Assembly (NCBI GenBank): GCA_934167965.1
Contig: CAKPMJ010000003.1
Coordinates: 62,001 to 126,000 of the forward strand
DNA from: an uncultured Clostridia bacterium
GTDB lineage: Bacteria; Bacillota; Clostridia; TANB77; CAG-508
Length of the DNA stretch: 64,000 bases
Direction: 5' to 3'
The stretch's first letter is position 1. Each line of letters opens with the position of its first letter. The position numbers were made by a program, and so were the translations under genes. A model generated the notes under the pieces. The model was not told where the DNA came from and did no database searches. It saw only the letters and a program-made list of their open reading frames with translations. Shown piece after piece: positions 7,434-17,156 of the stretch.

Positions 7434-10400
7434 TTATAAATTTTTCAAAAACTCTTTAGTTTCTTTTATAATATAACTTTCTGCTGTATTGTTAAGTCTT
7501 AATGTAATCATCGGTTTAATTCCAGGAGAAAATCTGATTCTTGTACCATATTTCTGTATCAATTTATCAATACACTGTGGATTAAATTTACTGTTTTCAA
7601 AAGTAAATACAAGTGATTCTCTTTTATTAGAAATCTTAATTACAAAATTCTTTGTTGCCAATTGTTTAATTCTTGCAATTTCTAACAGACTTTCTAACTC
7701 TTCCGGCATATTACCAAACCTATCAATTAATTCGTCTACTATATCTTGGATATCTTCTTCATTCTTACATAATGCAATATCTTGGTAAATTTCTATTTTT
7801 TGATTTGAGTCTGATATATATGAGTCTGGTATATAACTTGTTACATTTAAATCTATTTGTACATCTATTTCTTCTTTAGGTTGAAGTCCTTGTTCTTCTC
7901 TCATAACCTCATCTAATAATCTGCAATAAGTGTCATATCCTACTTCTTCTAAATGTCCATGTTGTATTTCACCAATTAAACTTCCTGCGCCTCTTATTTC
8001 TAAGTCTCTCATAGCAATTTTAAATCCTGAACCAAATTCAGTAAATTCTTTTATAGCTTTTAATCTTTTGTCTGCTTCTTCTGCTAATAGTTTATCTCTC
8101 TTATAAGTTATATAAGCATATCCTTGTCTTTCTGACCTTCCAACTCTTCCTCTAATTTGGTATAATTGTGCTAATCCCATTCTGTCTGCATTCTCCACTA
8201 TTACTGTATTTGCATTTGGTATATCTATTCCTGATTCTAAAATAGTTGTACATACTAATACATTTGTCTTTCCTTCCACAAATTCTTTCATAATATCTTC
8301 AATCTGTGTTCCTGTCATTCTTCCATGTGCATATACTACGTTTGCCTCAGGTACTAGCCTAGATATCTCATCTGCTTTTTGCATTATATCTTCTACTCTA
8401 TTGTATAAATAAAATACTTGTCCTTTTCTTTCTAGTTCTTTTGTGATTGCTTCTTTTATAACATCATAATCATATTCTAATACATAAGTTTGTACCGGTT
8501 TTCTATTTTGTGGTGGATCATATATAACAGACATATCTCTTACGCCAACAACAGACATATGAAGTGTTCTTGGAATTGGAGTTGCTGTCATTGTAAGTAC
8601 ATCTATATTTGTTTTGTATTCTTTTATTTTTTCTTTAGCTTTTACACCAAATCTGTGTTCCTCATCTATTATTAAAAGTCCTAAATCTTTAAATTCAATT
8701 TCTTTTCCCAATAATTTATGTGTACCAACTACTATGTTTATATCTCCTAATTTCAATTCTTTTTTTATTCTTGTTTGATCTTTACTAGTTCTAAACCTAT
8801 TTAATAATTCTACATTAACAGGAAAATCTTTCATTCTTTCTTTAAACGTTTCATATTGTTGGCTAGCTAATACTGTTGTTGGAACTAAATATGCTACTTG
8901 CTTGTTATCCATTACTGCTTTGAATGCTGCTCTTATAGCGACTTCTGTCTTTCCATATCCTACATCTCCACAAAGCAATCTATCCATTGGTTTCTCATTT
9001 TCCATGTCTTTTTTTACTTCTTCTATACATCTTAATTGGTCATCTGTTTCAACATATGGAAATGCCTCTTCAAATTGTTTTTGCCAATCATTATCCTGAC
9101 TAAAAGCAAAACCTTTTGTTTTTTCTCTTTTAGCGTAAAGTTCTATAAGCTCTTTAGCCACTGCCCTTAAGTTTTTCTTTACTTTATTAGTTGTATTTAT
9201 CCATTCTTTTGTTCCTAATTTATTTAATTTTAATCCAAGCTCTTCTCCACCAACATATTTTCTAACGCAATCTAATGCGTTGGTTGGTATATATAAAATA
9301 TCATCTCCCGCATATTTTAATTTTATATAATCTTTTGTTGTTCCATCTGCTGTTATTGTATTCACTCCTATATAAATACCTATACCATGATTTCTATGAA
9401 CTACATAATCTCCTATTTTTAGGTCTGCAAATACTATTTTTTCTCCCTGCTTAAACTCTTCTCTTTTATGCTTTTTTAACTTTCTTTCTGCAGATACTAT
9501 TTCATCAGCAATAATCACTATTTGGTTTAATTCATAACATTCAAATCCTGATGATAACTTTCCTATTGATATAACTACATTGCTTTGATTATTTTTACTT
9601 ATTATTGTTTGATTTAAACTTTTCTCAAATCTGCTCTCTATCTCATTATCTTTTAATAATGTAGCTATTTTATCTGCTTTTTCTTTTATATCTACTAATA
9701 TGTATACACTTTTGTTATCTTTTAAGAAATTATTTATATCATTTATTAATAAGTCTGTACCACTTTTGAAATATTTTAATTCTCTATATTTCATTTCATA
9801 TTTTTCAATATTAGATTCAAATGGATTATCTAGTTTGTCAAAATATATGACTTGTTTGTTTTCCAATTTATTTTCTATATCTTGTATTTCTAAATTGTTA
9901 TTGATAGCTTCTGGAACTATTCTTTCTTTTTCTATTAAAGACTTTACTATATTTTCTATATTTTGCTTTAAGTTTTTACTCCTTGCTCTTATTTTAGCAA
10001 TTTCATCAATACACAATATATATTTTTTGTCTAAATAATCTAGTATTGTCTCTTGATTTTCATAAAAGCTATTAAAATATTTATCAATTTTACTTATATA
10101 GTTTCCATTTTTGATTTCTTCAATATCTTCTTCTAAATTTTCTTGTCTTTTACCTTCATAAACATTTGCTTCAATTTTCTTACATATGTCTTCTATTGAA
10201 TTTTCTAAAATATATTCATTTGCTGGATATATTCTTATTTTTTCTATTGCATCTGTTGATCTTTGGCTTATGATACTAAAATGTCTTATTGAATCTATTT
10301 CATCTCCCCAAAGTTCTATTCTTACTCCCTGAGTATCTGTAACTGATATATCAATAATTCCGCCTCTTATACTAAATTGTCCTCTGCCATCAATTAATTC

Positions 10401-10889
10401 ACATCTAATATATCCTAAATCTACAAGTCTTTGTTTTAATTGGTCAATATTACATCTTTCTCCTATTTTATAGTTTAAGACATTTTTATATAGATTCTGT
10501 TTGGTAATCATTTTTTGTCCAATAGCTTCAATTGTTGTTACTATTATTATGTTCTTTTCTTCATAGATTTTATTTAATACTGATATTCTTTCATATAATA
10601 GATCTTTACTTTCAGCTACATAGTCATATGTTAATACATCTTTTTTAGGTAAGTAACATACTTTATCCGTAAAATATTTAATGTCATCTACTATTTTTTG
10701 AGCTTGTATTTCATTATATGTAATTAACATTATTGGTGTTTTGCTATATTCTATTATTCCTGCTAAGAGGCTCACTTCTCCTACGTCAACTAAGCCCGAT
10801 ATTGCTATCGGACTTTTTTTGTTTTCTATGTTTTTCATCAAGTCTATAAATTTTTGGCTTTTACCCAAATTTCCTATTATTGTGTTCAT
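7434..10889 (-). CDS. mfd: Transcription-repair coupling factor Mfd
   Basis: Large ATP-dependent translocase that releases RNA polymerase stalled at DNA lesions and recruits UvrA. It has 1151 residues, the normal size. The N-terminal UvrB-like region is at about 1-350. The RNA-polymerase interaction domain begins around FADLKIGDYVVHRNHGIGIY near residue 490. The RecG-like helicase core has Walker A GDVGYGKTEVA, DEEH, the TATPIPRTL motif and the QIRGRVGR motif. The C-terminal TRCF domain starts near VTSYIPDSYI. The stop is followed by the toxin-like locus. A small charged protein gene ends five bases before its start and may be co-transcribed. Confidence 0.98.
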   Translation of the reverse strand: MNTIIGNLGKSQKFIDLMKNIENKKSPIAISGLVDVGEVSLLAGIIEYSKTPIMLITYNEIQAQKIVDDIKYFTDKVCYLPKKDVLTYDYVAESKDLLYERISVLNKIYEEKNIIIVTTIEAIGQKMITKQNLYKNVLNYKIGERCNIDQLKQRLVDLGYIRCELIDGRGQFSIRGGIIDISVTDTQGVRIELWGDEIDSIRHFSIISQRSTDAIEKIRIYPANEYILENSIEDICKKIEANVYEGKRQENLEEDIEEIKNGNYISKIDKYFNSFYENQETILDYLDKKYILCIDEIAKIRARSKNLKQNIENIVKSLIEKERIVPEAINNNLEIQDIENKLENKQVIYFDKLDNPFESNIEKYEMKYRELKYFKSGTDLLINDINNFLKDNKSVYILVDIKEKADKIATLLKDNEIESRFEKSLNQTIISKNNQSNVVISIGKLSSGFECYELNQIVIIADEIVSAERKLKKHKREEFKQGEKIVFADLKIGDYVVHRNHGIGIYIGVNTITADGTTKDYIKLKYAGDDILYIPTNALDCVRKYVGGEELGLKLNKLGTKEWINTTNKVKKNLRAVAKELIELYAKREKTKGFAFSQDNDWQKQFEEAFPYVETDDQLRCIEEVKKDMENEKPMDRLLCGDVGYGKTEVAIRAAFKAVMDNKQVAYLVPTTVLASQQYETFKERMKDFPVNVELLNRFRTSKDQTRIKKELKLGDINIVVGTHKLLGKEIEFKDLGLLIIDEEHRFGVKAKEKIKEYKTNIDVLTMTATPIPRTLHMSVVGVRDMSVIYDPPQNRKPVQTYVLEYDYDVIKEAITKELERKGQVFYLYNRVEDIMQKADEISRLVPEANVVYAHGRMTGTQIEDIMKEFVEGKTNVLVCTTILESGIDIPNANTVIVENADRMGLAQLYQIRGRVGRSERQGYAYITYKRDKLLAEEADKRLKAIKEFTEFGSGFKIAMRDLEIRGAGSLIGEIQHGHLEEVGYDTYCRLLDEVMREEQGLQPKEEIDVQIDLNVTSYIPDSYISDSNQKIEIYQDIALCKNEEDIQDIVDELIDRFGNMPEELESLLEIARIKQLATKNFVIKISNKRESLVFTFENSKFNPQCIDKLIQKYGTRIRFSPGIKPMITLRLNNTAESYIIKETKEFLKNL

Positions 10890-10894
10890 TAGTC

Positions 10895-11251
10895 TTACTC
10901 TCTTTCCCTGTCATTTTCTTTTTTTGGTTTTATCTCTTCTTTAGCTTCTTTTGATCTACTCACTTGTTTAGCCTTATTTTCTTTTACATTTATTTTATTT
11001 TTGCTGCTACTTTCTCCATATATTTTTTTTTCTAATTTCTTTACTCTTTCTAATGATTCCAATAATTCCTTTTTTACTCTTTTTAGATGTTCAGATTCTT
11101 CGGTATTATCTTCATCTGTTGATACTTTTTTTCTTGTATCGTCTATTGTATCATTTTCTCTATAATTCATTATAGCTTCTTCTTGAGTCATTTCAGGTAC
11201 ATCTTCTTCCATCATTTTTGAAAATGTTTCTTTTATTTTTATATCACTCAT
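10895..11251 (-). CDS. Charged hypothetical protein upstream of mfd
   Basis: The protein has 118 residues, is very rich in Lys and Glu, and has no membrane segment. The middle (about 55-78) is a likely coiled coil (EHLKRVKKELLESLERVKKLEKK). The last 40 residues look disordered. I do not recognise a family. It lies 5 bases before mfd and 21 bases after the next gene upstream, so it belongs to the same minus-strand run. Confidence 0.7.
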   Translation of the reverse strand: MSDIKIKETFSKMMEEDVPEMTQEEAIMNYRENDTIDDTRKKVSTDEDNTEESEHLKRVKKELLESLERVKKLEKKIYGESSSKNKINVKENKAKQVSRSKEAKEEIKPKKENDRERE

Positions 11252-11272
11252 TAAAAGCTCTCCTCTCTTTTT

Positions 11273-13015
11273 TTAATTTTGTTTTTCTTCTATTTTTTCT
11301 ATTAAAATTTGGTCAATTTTAGAATTTTTATCATAATGAATTTTTACATTATATTTTTTATTTTCACTACTACTTTGTTGTCCCTCTTGTTCATTAAATA
11401 ATATATTTTTGATTTCATCTACCGCTTCTTTATTTTCTTTTCCTTCTTTTATATACATATGTATTTTGTTGTCATTTATTTTTTTATAATATGACATATT
11501 CTTTCCTGCTTCATCAATCAAATTAGATATTATATCTTTTTCTAAATTTTCGCCTTCATATAATTCAAATTTGCTATTAAATTTTTTTCTTGCTTTCTCT
11601 TCTTGATTTTTTTCTTCTTCTTCTAAAGTGTTATTATAATTTATAATATATTCTAAAACAATACTATCTGTTTTGTCTTTCTTATTTCTTAAATATTTAA
11701 CCATTTTATCTCTTAATTCATTAAACACTTTATCTATGTTTTGATAATCATTTAGTAATATTTTTCCTTGTTGTTCAAATGATGTTGGTATCTGGCTAGC
11801 TTGACCTAATTTTAAATCTCTTGTTATATTTAATTCTAATTGTTTTATTTTATTGTTGTCAGTATATTTTATATCACATATTGATTTTACTTGATTATTA
11901 GCATTTTCTATGTTTCTAGAAAAAGTTACTTTTTCTTGTTTGTCATCTTCATAATTTAATTCTATATTACTATCATTCTTTATTATTGATATACTACTAT
12001 TTCTTTCTGGGTCTGAATAATTTATAGTAACATTGTTTTCATTATTTAAATCTATATTTATGACCTGATTATTATATTCAAAAGTTGTCCTTAATGTTGT
12101 TTTATTTTGTTCATATATTGTAATTTTTAGATCACTTTCAATATTAATATTCTCTGCTTTTTTATTTATAAAATCAACTATTTTTGTTTTCAAGTCTGTT
12201 TTTAAACTATTGTCTATGCTTTCTATTTTTCCTAATATAATTTCATCTTCGCTTAAAGTCTGTAATATTTTCTTACATATATTTTCTAATTTTGCTTTTT
12301 CTATATTTAAAATATATGCATTTACTGTAATATCATTGTTATTTATTTTTATATTTTTTCCTTTTTCTAATGAATAATTTTCTTCTTGTAATTCATTTGC
12401 AAATAATGATAAATATTTTTGTTCTAGTTTTTGCTTTTCTTCATTTGTTAATGTTAATAAACTTGCTAAATCTATTTTATTTATTTTTCCATCTGTGATA
12501 AAACTTTCCATCCCAAAGTATTTAGCTACATTTGACATATCATTAGATGTATCTATAGTAGCAAATTCATTTACAATGTCTGAAAAGTGTATTCCATATA
12601 TTTGGTTTTCCTTCAAATATGTTAAATTCATTATGTTTTCATTTCCACTGTTTACTTTTATTTCTTTGTATGATATTTTTTTTTCTTTATCTTTTATTCC
12701 TTTTATATTTGTTGTTAATGATTCTTGCCTTCCTTCATTATTAGCATATTTAAATTGAATTGTTGTATTTTCATCAAAACTGTTTTCTTCTAATTCTTTT
12801 TTATACTGTTCTTCAGAAGATGTATCTATTATTTTAGTCATTGCATTTATATTTTGTACAAAATAATTCAAAAAATTTTCTTGGTTAGATTTGAATGTAT
12901 CTGTTTTTAAAAATAATACAGCTACTATGCTTAATGCCAGAATAACAAATACTGATATAGCTACTATAATTATAATTAGCTTATTGTTTTTATTTGAATT
13001 ATACATATTATCCAT
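11273..13015 (-). CDS. Membrane-anchored extracytoplasmic hypothetical protein
   Basis: The protein has 580 residues. A short polar N-terminus is followed by one hydrophobic helix at about 12-35 (LIIIIVAISVFVILALSIVAVLFL). The remainder is a large polar domain rich in Asn, Lys, Glu and Ile, consistent with a single-pass protein facing outward. No cysteine follows the helix, so it is not a lipoprotein. I see no catalytic motif and do not recognise the family. GAAGGGAT precedes the ATG at 13015. Confidence 0.7.
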   Translation of the reverse strand: MDNMYNSNKNNKLIIIIVAISVFVILALSIVAVLFLKTDTFKSNQENFLNYFVQNINAMTKIIDTSSEEQYKKELEENSFDENTTIQFKYANNEGRQESLTTNIKGIKDKEKKISYKEIKVNSGNENIMNLTYLKENQIYGIHFSDIVNEFATIDTSNDMSNVAKYFGMESFITDGKINKIDLASLLTLTNEEKQKLEQKYLSLFANELQEENYSLEKGKNIKINNNDITVNAYILNIEKAKLENICKKILQTLSEDEIILGKIESIDNSLKTDLKTKIVDFINKKAENINIESDLKITIYEQNKTTLRTTFEYNNQVINIDLNNENNVTINYSDPERNSSISIIKNDSNIELNYEDDKQEKVTFSRNIENANNQVKSICDIKYTDNNKIKQLELNITRDLKLGQASQIPTSFEQQGKILLNDYQNIDKVFNELRDKMVKYLRNKKDKTDSIVLEYIINYNNTLEEEEKNQEEKARKKFNSKFELYEGENLEKDIISNLIDEAGKNMSYYKKINDNKIHMYIKEGKENKEAVDEIKNILFNEQEGQQSSSENKKYNVKIHYDKNSKIDQILIEKIEEKQN

Positions 13016-13036
13016 TTCTAATTTTATCCCTTCATT

Positions 13037-13897
13037 CTAAAAGTTTCTTTGTTTCAATGCTTCATATACTATTATTCCTGTTGATACTGAAGCATTAAGT
13101 GATTGTATTTTTCCCATCATTGGTATTTTTACTAAAAAGTCGCAATTCTTTTTAGCTATATCGCTCATTCCCTTTCCTTCATTTCCTATTACTATTCCTA
13201 TCGGTCCTGTTAAGTCTTGATCAAAGTAGTATTTTTCTCCATCTACTGCTGTTCCGCATATCCAAAGCCCTGCTTCTTTTAATTTTTTTATGCTATCTGC
13301 TATATTATTTACTCTAGCGATCTTCATATATTCAACTGCTCCACATGATACTTTACTTACTGTACTATTTACTGCAGCAGCTCTTCTTTTTGGTATTATT
13401 ATTCCATGTACTCCAGCAGTTTCCGCTGTTCTAATTATTGCACCTAAGTTATGTGTATCTTCTATTCCATCTAATATTAATACAAATGGATTTTCTTCTT
13501 TTTCTTCTGCAAATTTTATTATATCTTCTATTTCACAATATTCAAATGGTGGTACTATTGCAATTACTCCCTGGTAACTTTCATTTTGTGCCATTTCATC
13601 CATTTTTCTTTTTTCTTTTTCTACTATTATTATTTTTCTTTCTTTTGCTATTGCTATTATTTTATTGATTGATCCGTGTCTATCTCCTTTTGTTATAAAT
13701 ATTTTATTGATGTCTTTTCCACTTTCTAATAATTCTAATACTGCATTTCTTCCTTCTACTTGATCATCAAATGTTCTTTCTTCTTTTACTTCTATTTTTC
13801 TTCTATCCATTCCTCTTCTATCTTGTATTCCTCTATTGTCTCTTCTTCTCTCTTCTTTTCTTCTATCTCCATTGTTTCTTCTATTTTGATTTGGCAT
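13037..13897 (-). CDS. rlmB: 23S rRNA 2'-O-ribose methyltransferase, RlmB/TrmH family
   Basis: SPOUT-class methyltransferase of 286 residues. The first ~40 residues are a basic, Arg-rich tail (RRNNGDRRKEERRR) that should bind RNA. The SpoU substrate-binding domain follows (GRNAVLELLESG). The catalytic knot has motif 1 DGIEDTHNLGAIIRTAE, motif 2 IVIGNEGKGM and motif 3 IPMMGKIQSLNASVS. The closest match is RlmB, which methylates G2251 of 23S rRNA, but other TrmH relatives are possible. AGGAG precedes the ATG. Confidence 0.9.
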   Translation of the reverse strand: MPNQNRRNNGDRRKEERRRDNRGIQDRRGMDRRKIEVKEERTFDDQVEGRNAVLELLESGKDINKIFITKGDRHGSINKIIAIAKERKIIIVEKEKRKMDEMAQNESYQGVIAIVPPFEYCEIEDIIKFAEEKEENPFVLILDGIEDTHNLGAIIRTAETAGVHGIIIPKRRAAAVNSTVSKVSCGAVEYMKIARVNNIADSIKKLKEAGLWICGTAVDGEKYYFDQDLTGPIGIVIGNEGKGMSDIAKKNCDFLVKIPMMGKIQSLNASVSTGIIVYEALKQRNF

Positions 13898-13983
13898 TTA
13901 TTTCTTCTCCTATCTCATTTTATAAACTATTAGTAGTATATCATATTTTTTCTGTTTTGAATAGGCTTTATTATAAAAAAGTA

Positions 13984-14012
13984 TTGCATTTACTTGTTTT
14001 TTTTTATATAAT
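13984..14012 (+). promoter_or_regulatory. Promoter of the tRNA-Gln/tRNA-Gly pair
   Basis: TTGCAT, 17 bases, TATAAT on the plus strand, 20 bases before the first tRNA. Confidence 0.75.
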
Positions 14013-14031
14013 GTAAATACTGGTTTTTATA

Positions 14032-14107
14032 TTCGGGTGTCGCCAAGCGGTAAGGCAGTAGGCTCTGACCCTACCATTCGTAAGTTCGAATCTTACCACC
14101 CGAACCA
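14032..14107 (+). tRNA. tRNA-Gln (anticodon CTG)
   Basis: 76 nt including encoded CCA. The acceptor arms TTCGGGT and ACCCGAA pair fully, with the weak U1-A72 pair typical of tRNA-Gln. D stem GCC/GGC. Anticodon stem GTAGG/CCTAC with loop CTCTGAC, giving CTG. T arm GTAAG-TTCGAAT-CTTAC. Confidence 0.93.
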
Positions 14108-14113
14108 TTATAT

Positions 14114-14187
14114 GCGGGTATAATTTAGTGGAAGAATGCCATGCTTCCGACCTGGTCGCGCGAGTTCGATTCTCGCTACCCGCTCCA
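14114..14187 (+). tRNA. tRNA-Gly (anticodon TCC), atypical anticodon stem
   Basis: 74 nt including encoded CCA. The acceptor GCGGGTA/TACCCGC and T arm GCGAG-TTCGATT-CTCGC are perfect. The anticodon stem CCATG/CCTGG has a T-C mismatch at 30-40, and the loop CTTCCGA has G at position 37 where Gly tRNAs usually have A. It lies six bases after tRNA-Gln and shares its promoter. The irregular stem could mark a decaying copy or a specialised tRNA. Confidence 0.85.
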
Positions 14188-14201
14188 AGCTTTCTATGTT
14201 C

Positions 14202-14227
14202 TCTTTCTTACAAAGGGAAGATTTTTT
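14202..14227 (+). terminator. Terminator of the tRNA pair
   Basis: TCTTTCTT pairs with AGGGAAGA, including two G-T pairs, around a four-base loop. It is followed by TTTTTTATT. Confidence 0.55.
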
Positions 14228-14314
14228 ATTCTTAATTATAAAATCATTTGATTCCAAAAATATACTTTACCTACCAAAGACATTTTAAAACAAAGTAAAA
14301 GAAAGGAAAATATT

Positions 14315-16255
14315 ATGGACTATAATGAATGTCTTATGCGTTATTTACAACAAATGAGTAAACAATATAAAAATATAAAATCAGTAACAGAAGAAATTAT
14401 TAACCTACAAGCTATATTGAATCTTCCCAAAGGAACAGAAGTATTCTTAAGTGATATACATGGAGAATATGGATCTTTTTCTCATATATTAAATAATGGC
14501 TCAGGAATAATTAGAAGCAAAATAGAAGATTTATTTAGTAATACAATTTCTGAAAAAGAAAGAAGAACTTTAGCAACCTTAATATACTATCCAGAAGAAA
14601 AATTAAATCTAATTAAAAAAAATGAAGAAAATTTAGATGAGTGGTATGCTTTAACATTATATAGATTAGTGCTAGTAGCAACTAAAGTAAGTTCAAAATA
14701 TACTAGATCTAAAGTAAGAAAAGCTATGCAAAAGGGCTTTGATTATATTATTGATGAATTAATACATTTACAAGGTGAAAGTTCTGATAAAGATAAATAT
14801 TATAAACAAATAATAAACTCAATAATAGATTTACAACGAGCAGATGATTTTATTGTGGCAATTTCCAATTTAATAAAAAGAATGGCAATAGATCACCTTC
14901 ATATTATTGGAGATATTTTTGATAGAGGTAGTGGAGCTAGGCCTGTAATGGAAAAAATAATGAATTTTCATAGTGTTGATATTCAATGGGGAAATCATGA
15001 TATATTATGGATGGGAGCTGCTGCTGGTAATGAAGTATGTATCGCCAGTATTATTAGAATATGTGCCAGATATGACAACTTAAATATATTAGAAGAAGAT
15101 TATGGAATAAACATTAGACCTCTTTCAACTTTTGCAACCAAAACTTATGGAGATGATAATTGTACAGAATTTATTCCAAAAGTATTTGAGTATAATAAGT
15201 ATAGCAATAGCGATAAGAATATAATTGCTAAAATACATAAAGCTATATCAGTTATACAATTCAAATTAGAAGGAAACCTTATAAAAAGACATCCTGAATA
15301 TCAAATGGAAGATAGATTATTATTAGATAAAATAGATTATAAAAAAGGGACTATAGAAATTAATAACAAAAAGTACAAACTAAGTAGCAATAACTTTCCA
15401 ACAATTGATAAAAAAGAGCCATATAAATTAACTGATGAAGAACAAGAAATAGTTGAACGATTAAAAGACTCTATTTTTAATAGTGATACCCTTAATAAGC
15501 ATATTCAATTTCTATATTCTCACGGTAATGTTTATAAAATTTTCAATTCAAATTTGTTATTCCATGGTTGTATACCAATGGATAACTATGGGAATTTTAT
15601 GTCAGTTAATATTTTAGAAAAAAACTTAAAAGGTAAAGCTTATTTTGATTATATTGAAGAGATAGTGCGAAAAGCTTATATAGAAAAAGACGTAAAATAT
15701 ACAGATTTAATGTGGTTTTTCTGGTGTTCTGAAAAATCTCCTTTCTTTGGAAAGGATAAAGCAGCAACTTTTGAAAGATATTTTATAGATGATAAAGAAA
15801 CACATAAAGAAAATAAAAATCCTTACTATAATTTAGTAAATCAAGAAGAAATCTGTGATAAAATATTAAAAGAATTTAATTTAAGTACTGCTGATTCACA
15901 TATAATAAATGGTCATGTTCCTGTAAAAGAAAAGGATGGAGAATCACCAATTAGAGGAAATGGTAAATTACTTGTAATAGATGGTGGGTTTGCCAAAAGT
16001 TATAGAGAACAGACAGGAAGAGCAGGATATACTTTAACATATAATTCTTATGGGTTAATGTTATCTGCCAATGAACCATTCGACTCTAAAATGGATGCAA
16101 TAATAAATGAAAAAGATATTAAATATGACATAATGGTAAAGCCAAATGTATCCACTAGAAAAAGAGTGGCAGATACAGATATTGGAAAAGACTTACAAAA
16201 TGAAATTGAAGGATTGAAAATGCTTTATACTGCATATATTGATGGTATTTTATGA
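14315..16255 (+). CDS. fbp: Fructose-1,6-bisphosphatase, class III
   Basis: Gluconeogenic phosphatase that makes fructose 6-phosphate, of the class found mainly in Bacillota. It has 646 residues, the expected size. The metallophosphatase motifs are SDIHGEYGSFSHIL near residue 47, GDIFDRGSGARP near residue 200 and WGNHDILWMGAA. A later HGCIPMD and the INGHVPVKEKDGESPIRGNGK segment are also family features. AAAGAAAGGAAAATATT precedes the ATG. It is one of the few plus-strand genes here and stands alone, followed by a small open frame and a terminator. Confidence 0.96.
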   Translation: MDYNECLMRYLQQMSKQYKNIKSVTEEIINLQAILNLPKGTEVFLSDIHGEYGSFSHILNNGSGIIRSKIEDLFSNTISEKERRTLATLIYYPEEKLNLIKKNEENLDEWYALTLYRLVLVATKVSSKYTRSKVRKAMQKGFDYIIDELIHLQGESSDKDKYYKQIINSIIDLQRADDFIVAISNLIKRMAIDHLHIIGDIFDRGSGARPVMEKIMNFHSVDIQWGNHDILWMGAAAGNEVCIASIIRICARYDNLNILEEDYGINIRPLSTFATKTYGDDNCTEFIPKVFEYNKYSNSDKNIIAKIHKAISVIQFKLEGNLIKRHPEYQMEDRLLLDKIDYKKGTIEINNKKYKLSSNNFPTIDKKEPYKLTDEEQEIVERLKDSIFNSDTLNKHIQFLYSHGNVYKIFNSNLLFHGCIPMDNYGNFMSVNILEKNLKGKAYFDYIEEIVRKAYIEKDVKYTDLMWFFWCSEKSPFFGKDKAATFERYFIDDKETHKENKNPYYNLVNQEEICDKILKEFNLSTADSHIINGHVPVKEKDGESPIRGNGKLLVIDGGFAKSYREQTGRAGYTLTYNSYGLMLSANEPFDSKMDAIINEKDIKYDIMVKPNVSTRKRVADTDIGKDLQNEIEGLKMLYTAYIDGIL

Positions 16256-16324
16256 GAAATTAGATTATAATAAATAATTTCTGTTGATGTTGCTAAAAAA
16301 TATAATGCAACCTTTTTAGGTTGT

Positions 16325-16492
16325 ATGGATTATGAATACGAAGAATTTTTAGGATTAGATACTGTTTATATTAGAGCTGGAGCTTTAGAAAATATAAGCT
16401 CTAGTATGGTAATGGAACTGCTTATGTATGATAAAGATGTATCAAAATACATTACTGAAGAAATATTAAATTTAGTAACAAAAAAGGCATAA
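16325..16492 (+). pseudogene. 55-codon open frame after fbp, probable gene remnant
   Basis: The frame is open from 16274, but the first ATG is at 16325 and has no ribosome binding site. The product ends EEILNLVTKKA and is followed by a terminator. Natural-looking sequence (GLDTVYIRAGALENISS) continues upstream of the ATG to a stop, which suggests the 3' end of a longer gene that lost its beginning. I cannot name the parent family. Confidence 0.4.
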
Positions 16493-16513
16493 GAAACCCT
16501 TATGTCTTTTTAT
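16484..16513 (+). terminator. Terminator downstream of fbp and the remnant
   Basis: AAGGCATAAG pairs with CTTATGTCTT around a short loop and is followed by TTTTATTTT. Confidence 0.7.
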
Positions 16514-16514
16514 T

Positions 16515-16600
16515 TTCTTCCATGTGCATCTGATTCAACTAAAATTTGCAAGTGTTGTTTTTCTGCTTCCTGATTTTCCAGTTATACCAATTATATCAAA
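16515..16600 (-). pseudogene. Decayed fragments of a P-loop protein and another frame
   Basis: On the minus strand one frame reads IIGITGKSGSRKTTLANFS then stops. It looks like a Walker A segment of a nucleotide kinase with Gly replaced by Arg. A second frame over the same bases reads QILVESDAHGRK then stops. Neither has a start codon or a binding site. Frameshift remnants are the simplest reading. Confidence 0.4.
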
Positions 16601-16604
16601 TAAG

Positions 16605-16943
16605 TTAATAATTATCTATACCTTGGTATAAATTAAATACATTTTTATACCCTAATTTTTTCATCTTTTTATATGCATTTTTACTTCTTATTCCACTTGA
16701 ACAATATAAAACAATTTCTGCATTTTTATCTTTTAAGATTTTTTCTAAATTATAATTAATTTTATATTCTGGTATATTAATTGCCTTCTCTATATGTCCT
16801 TCATTATATTCTTGTGAACTTCTAACATCAACAATTACAGCACCGTTTTTCTTTTTTGACTTCAATTCATCCATATCTATATCATAAGGTTCCATATTTC
16901 TAAAGAAACCTTTTCTCAAAAATTTTCTTAACCTGTTTAGCAT
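16605..16943 (-). CDS. Rhodanese-domain protein
   Basis: Single-domain sulfurtransferase-like protein of about 112 residues. The domain begins near MDELKSKKKNGAVIVDVRSS. The active-site loop is YCSSGIRS with the catalytic Cys, and the C-terminal helix region KKLGYKNVFNLYQGI is typical. A longer frame begins at 17048, but its first 35 residues have no binding site. The ATG at 16943 follows GAGGAAG at good spacing, so I chose it. The physiological sulfur donor and acceptor cannot be told. Confidence 0.88.
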   Translation of the reverse strand: MLNRLRKFLRKGFFRNMEPYDIDMDELKSKKKNGAVIVDVRSSQEYNEGHIEKAINIPEYKINYNLEKILKDKNAEIVLYCSSGIRSKNAYKKMKKLGYKNVFNLYQGIDNY

Positions 16944-17156
16944 TTTTATACACTTCCTCAAACTATTCTCTTTTATTATATGAATTATATTTATTATTGT
17001 CATATTTATTTGTCGAAATATGTTGACTGCCGTATAAAAAATAAGCAATTTGCATCAATTGTTACAAATTACTTATTATATTTACAATAAATTTACAAAC
17101 TCATTACATTTATGTCAAATCTAATACATTATGTATATCTTTTTATGTAATGTCAT

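Noticed and set aside
7434..10889. Plus-strand frames of 60-145 codons opposite mfd, fhs, gyrA and other genes
   Set aside because: They are low-complexity Leu/Ile/Ser/Phe-rich translations of the complementary strand of clear genes and have no binding sites.
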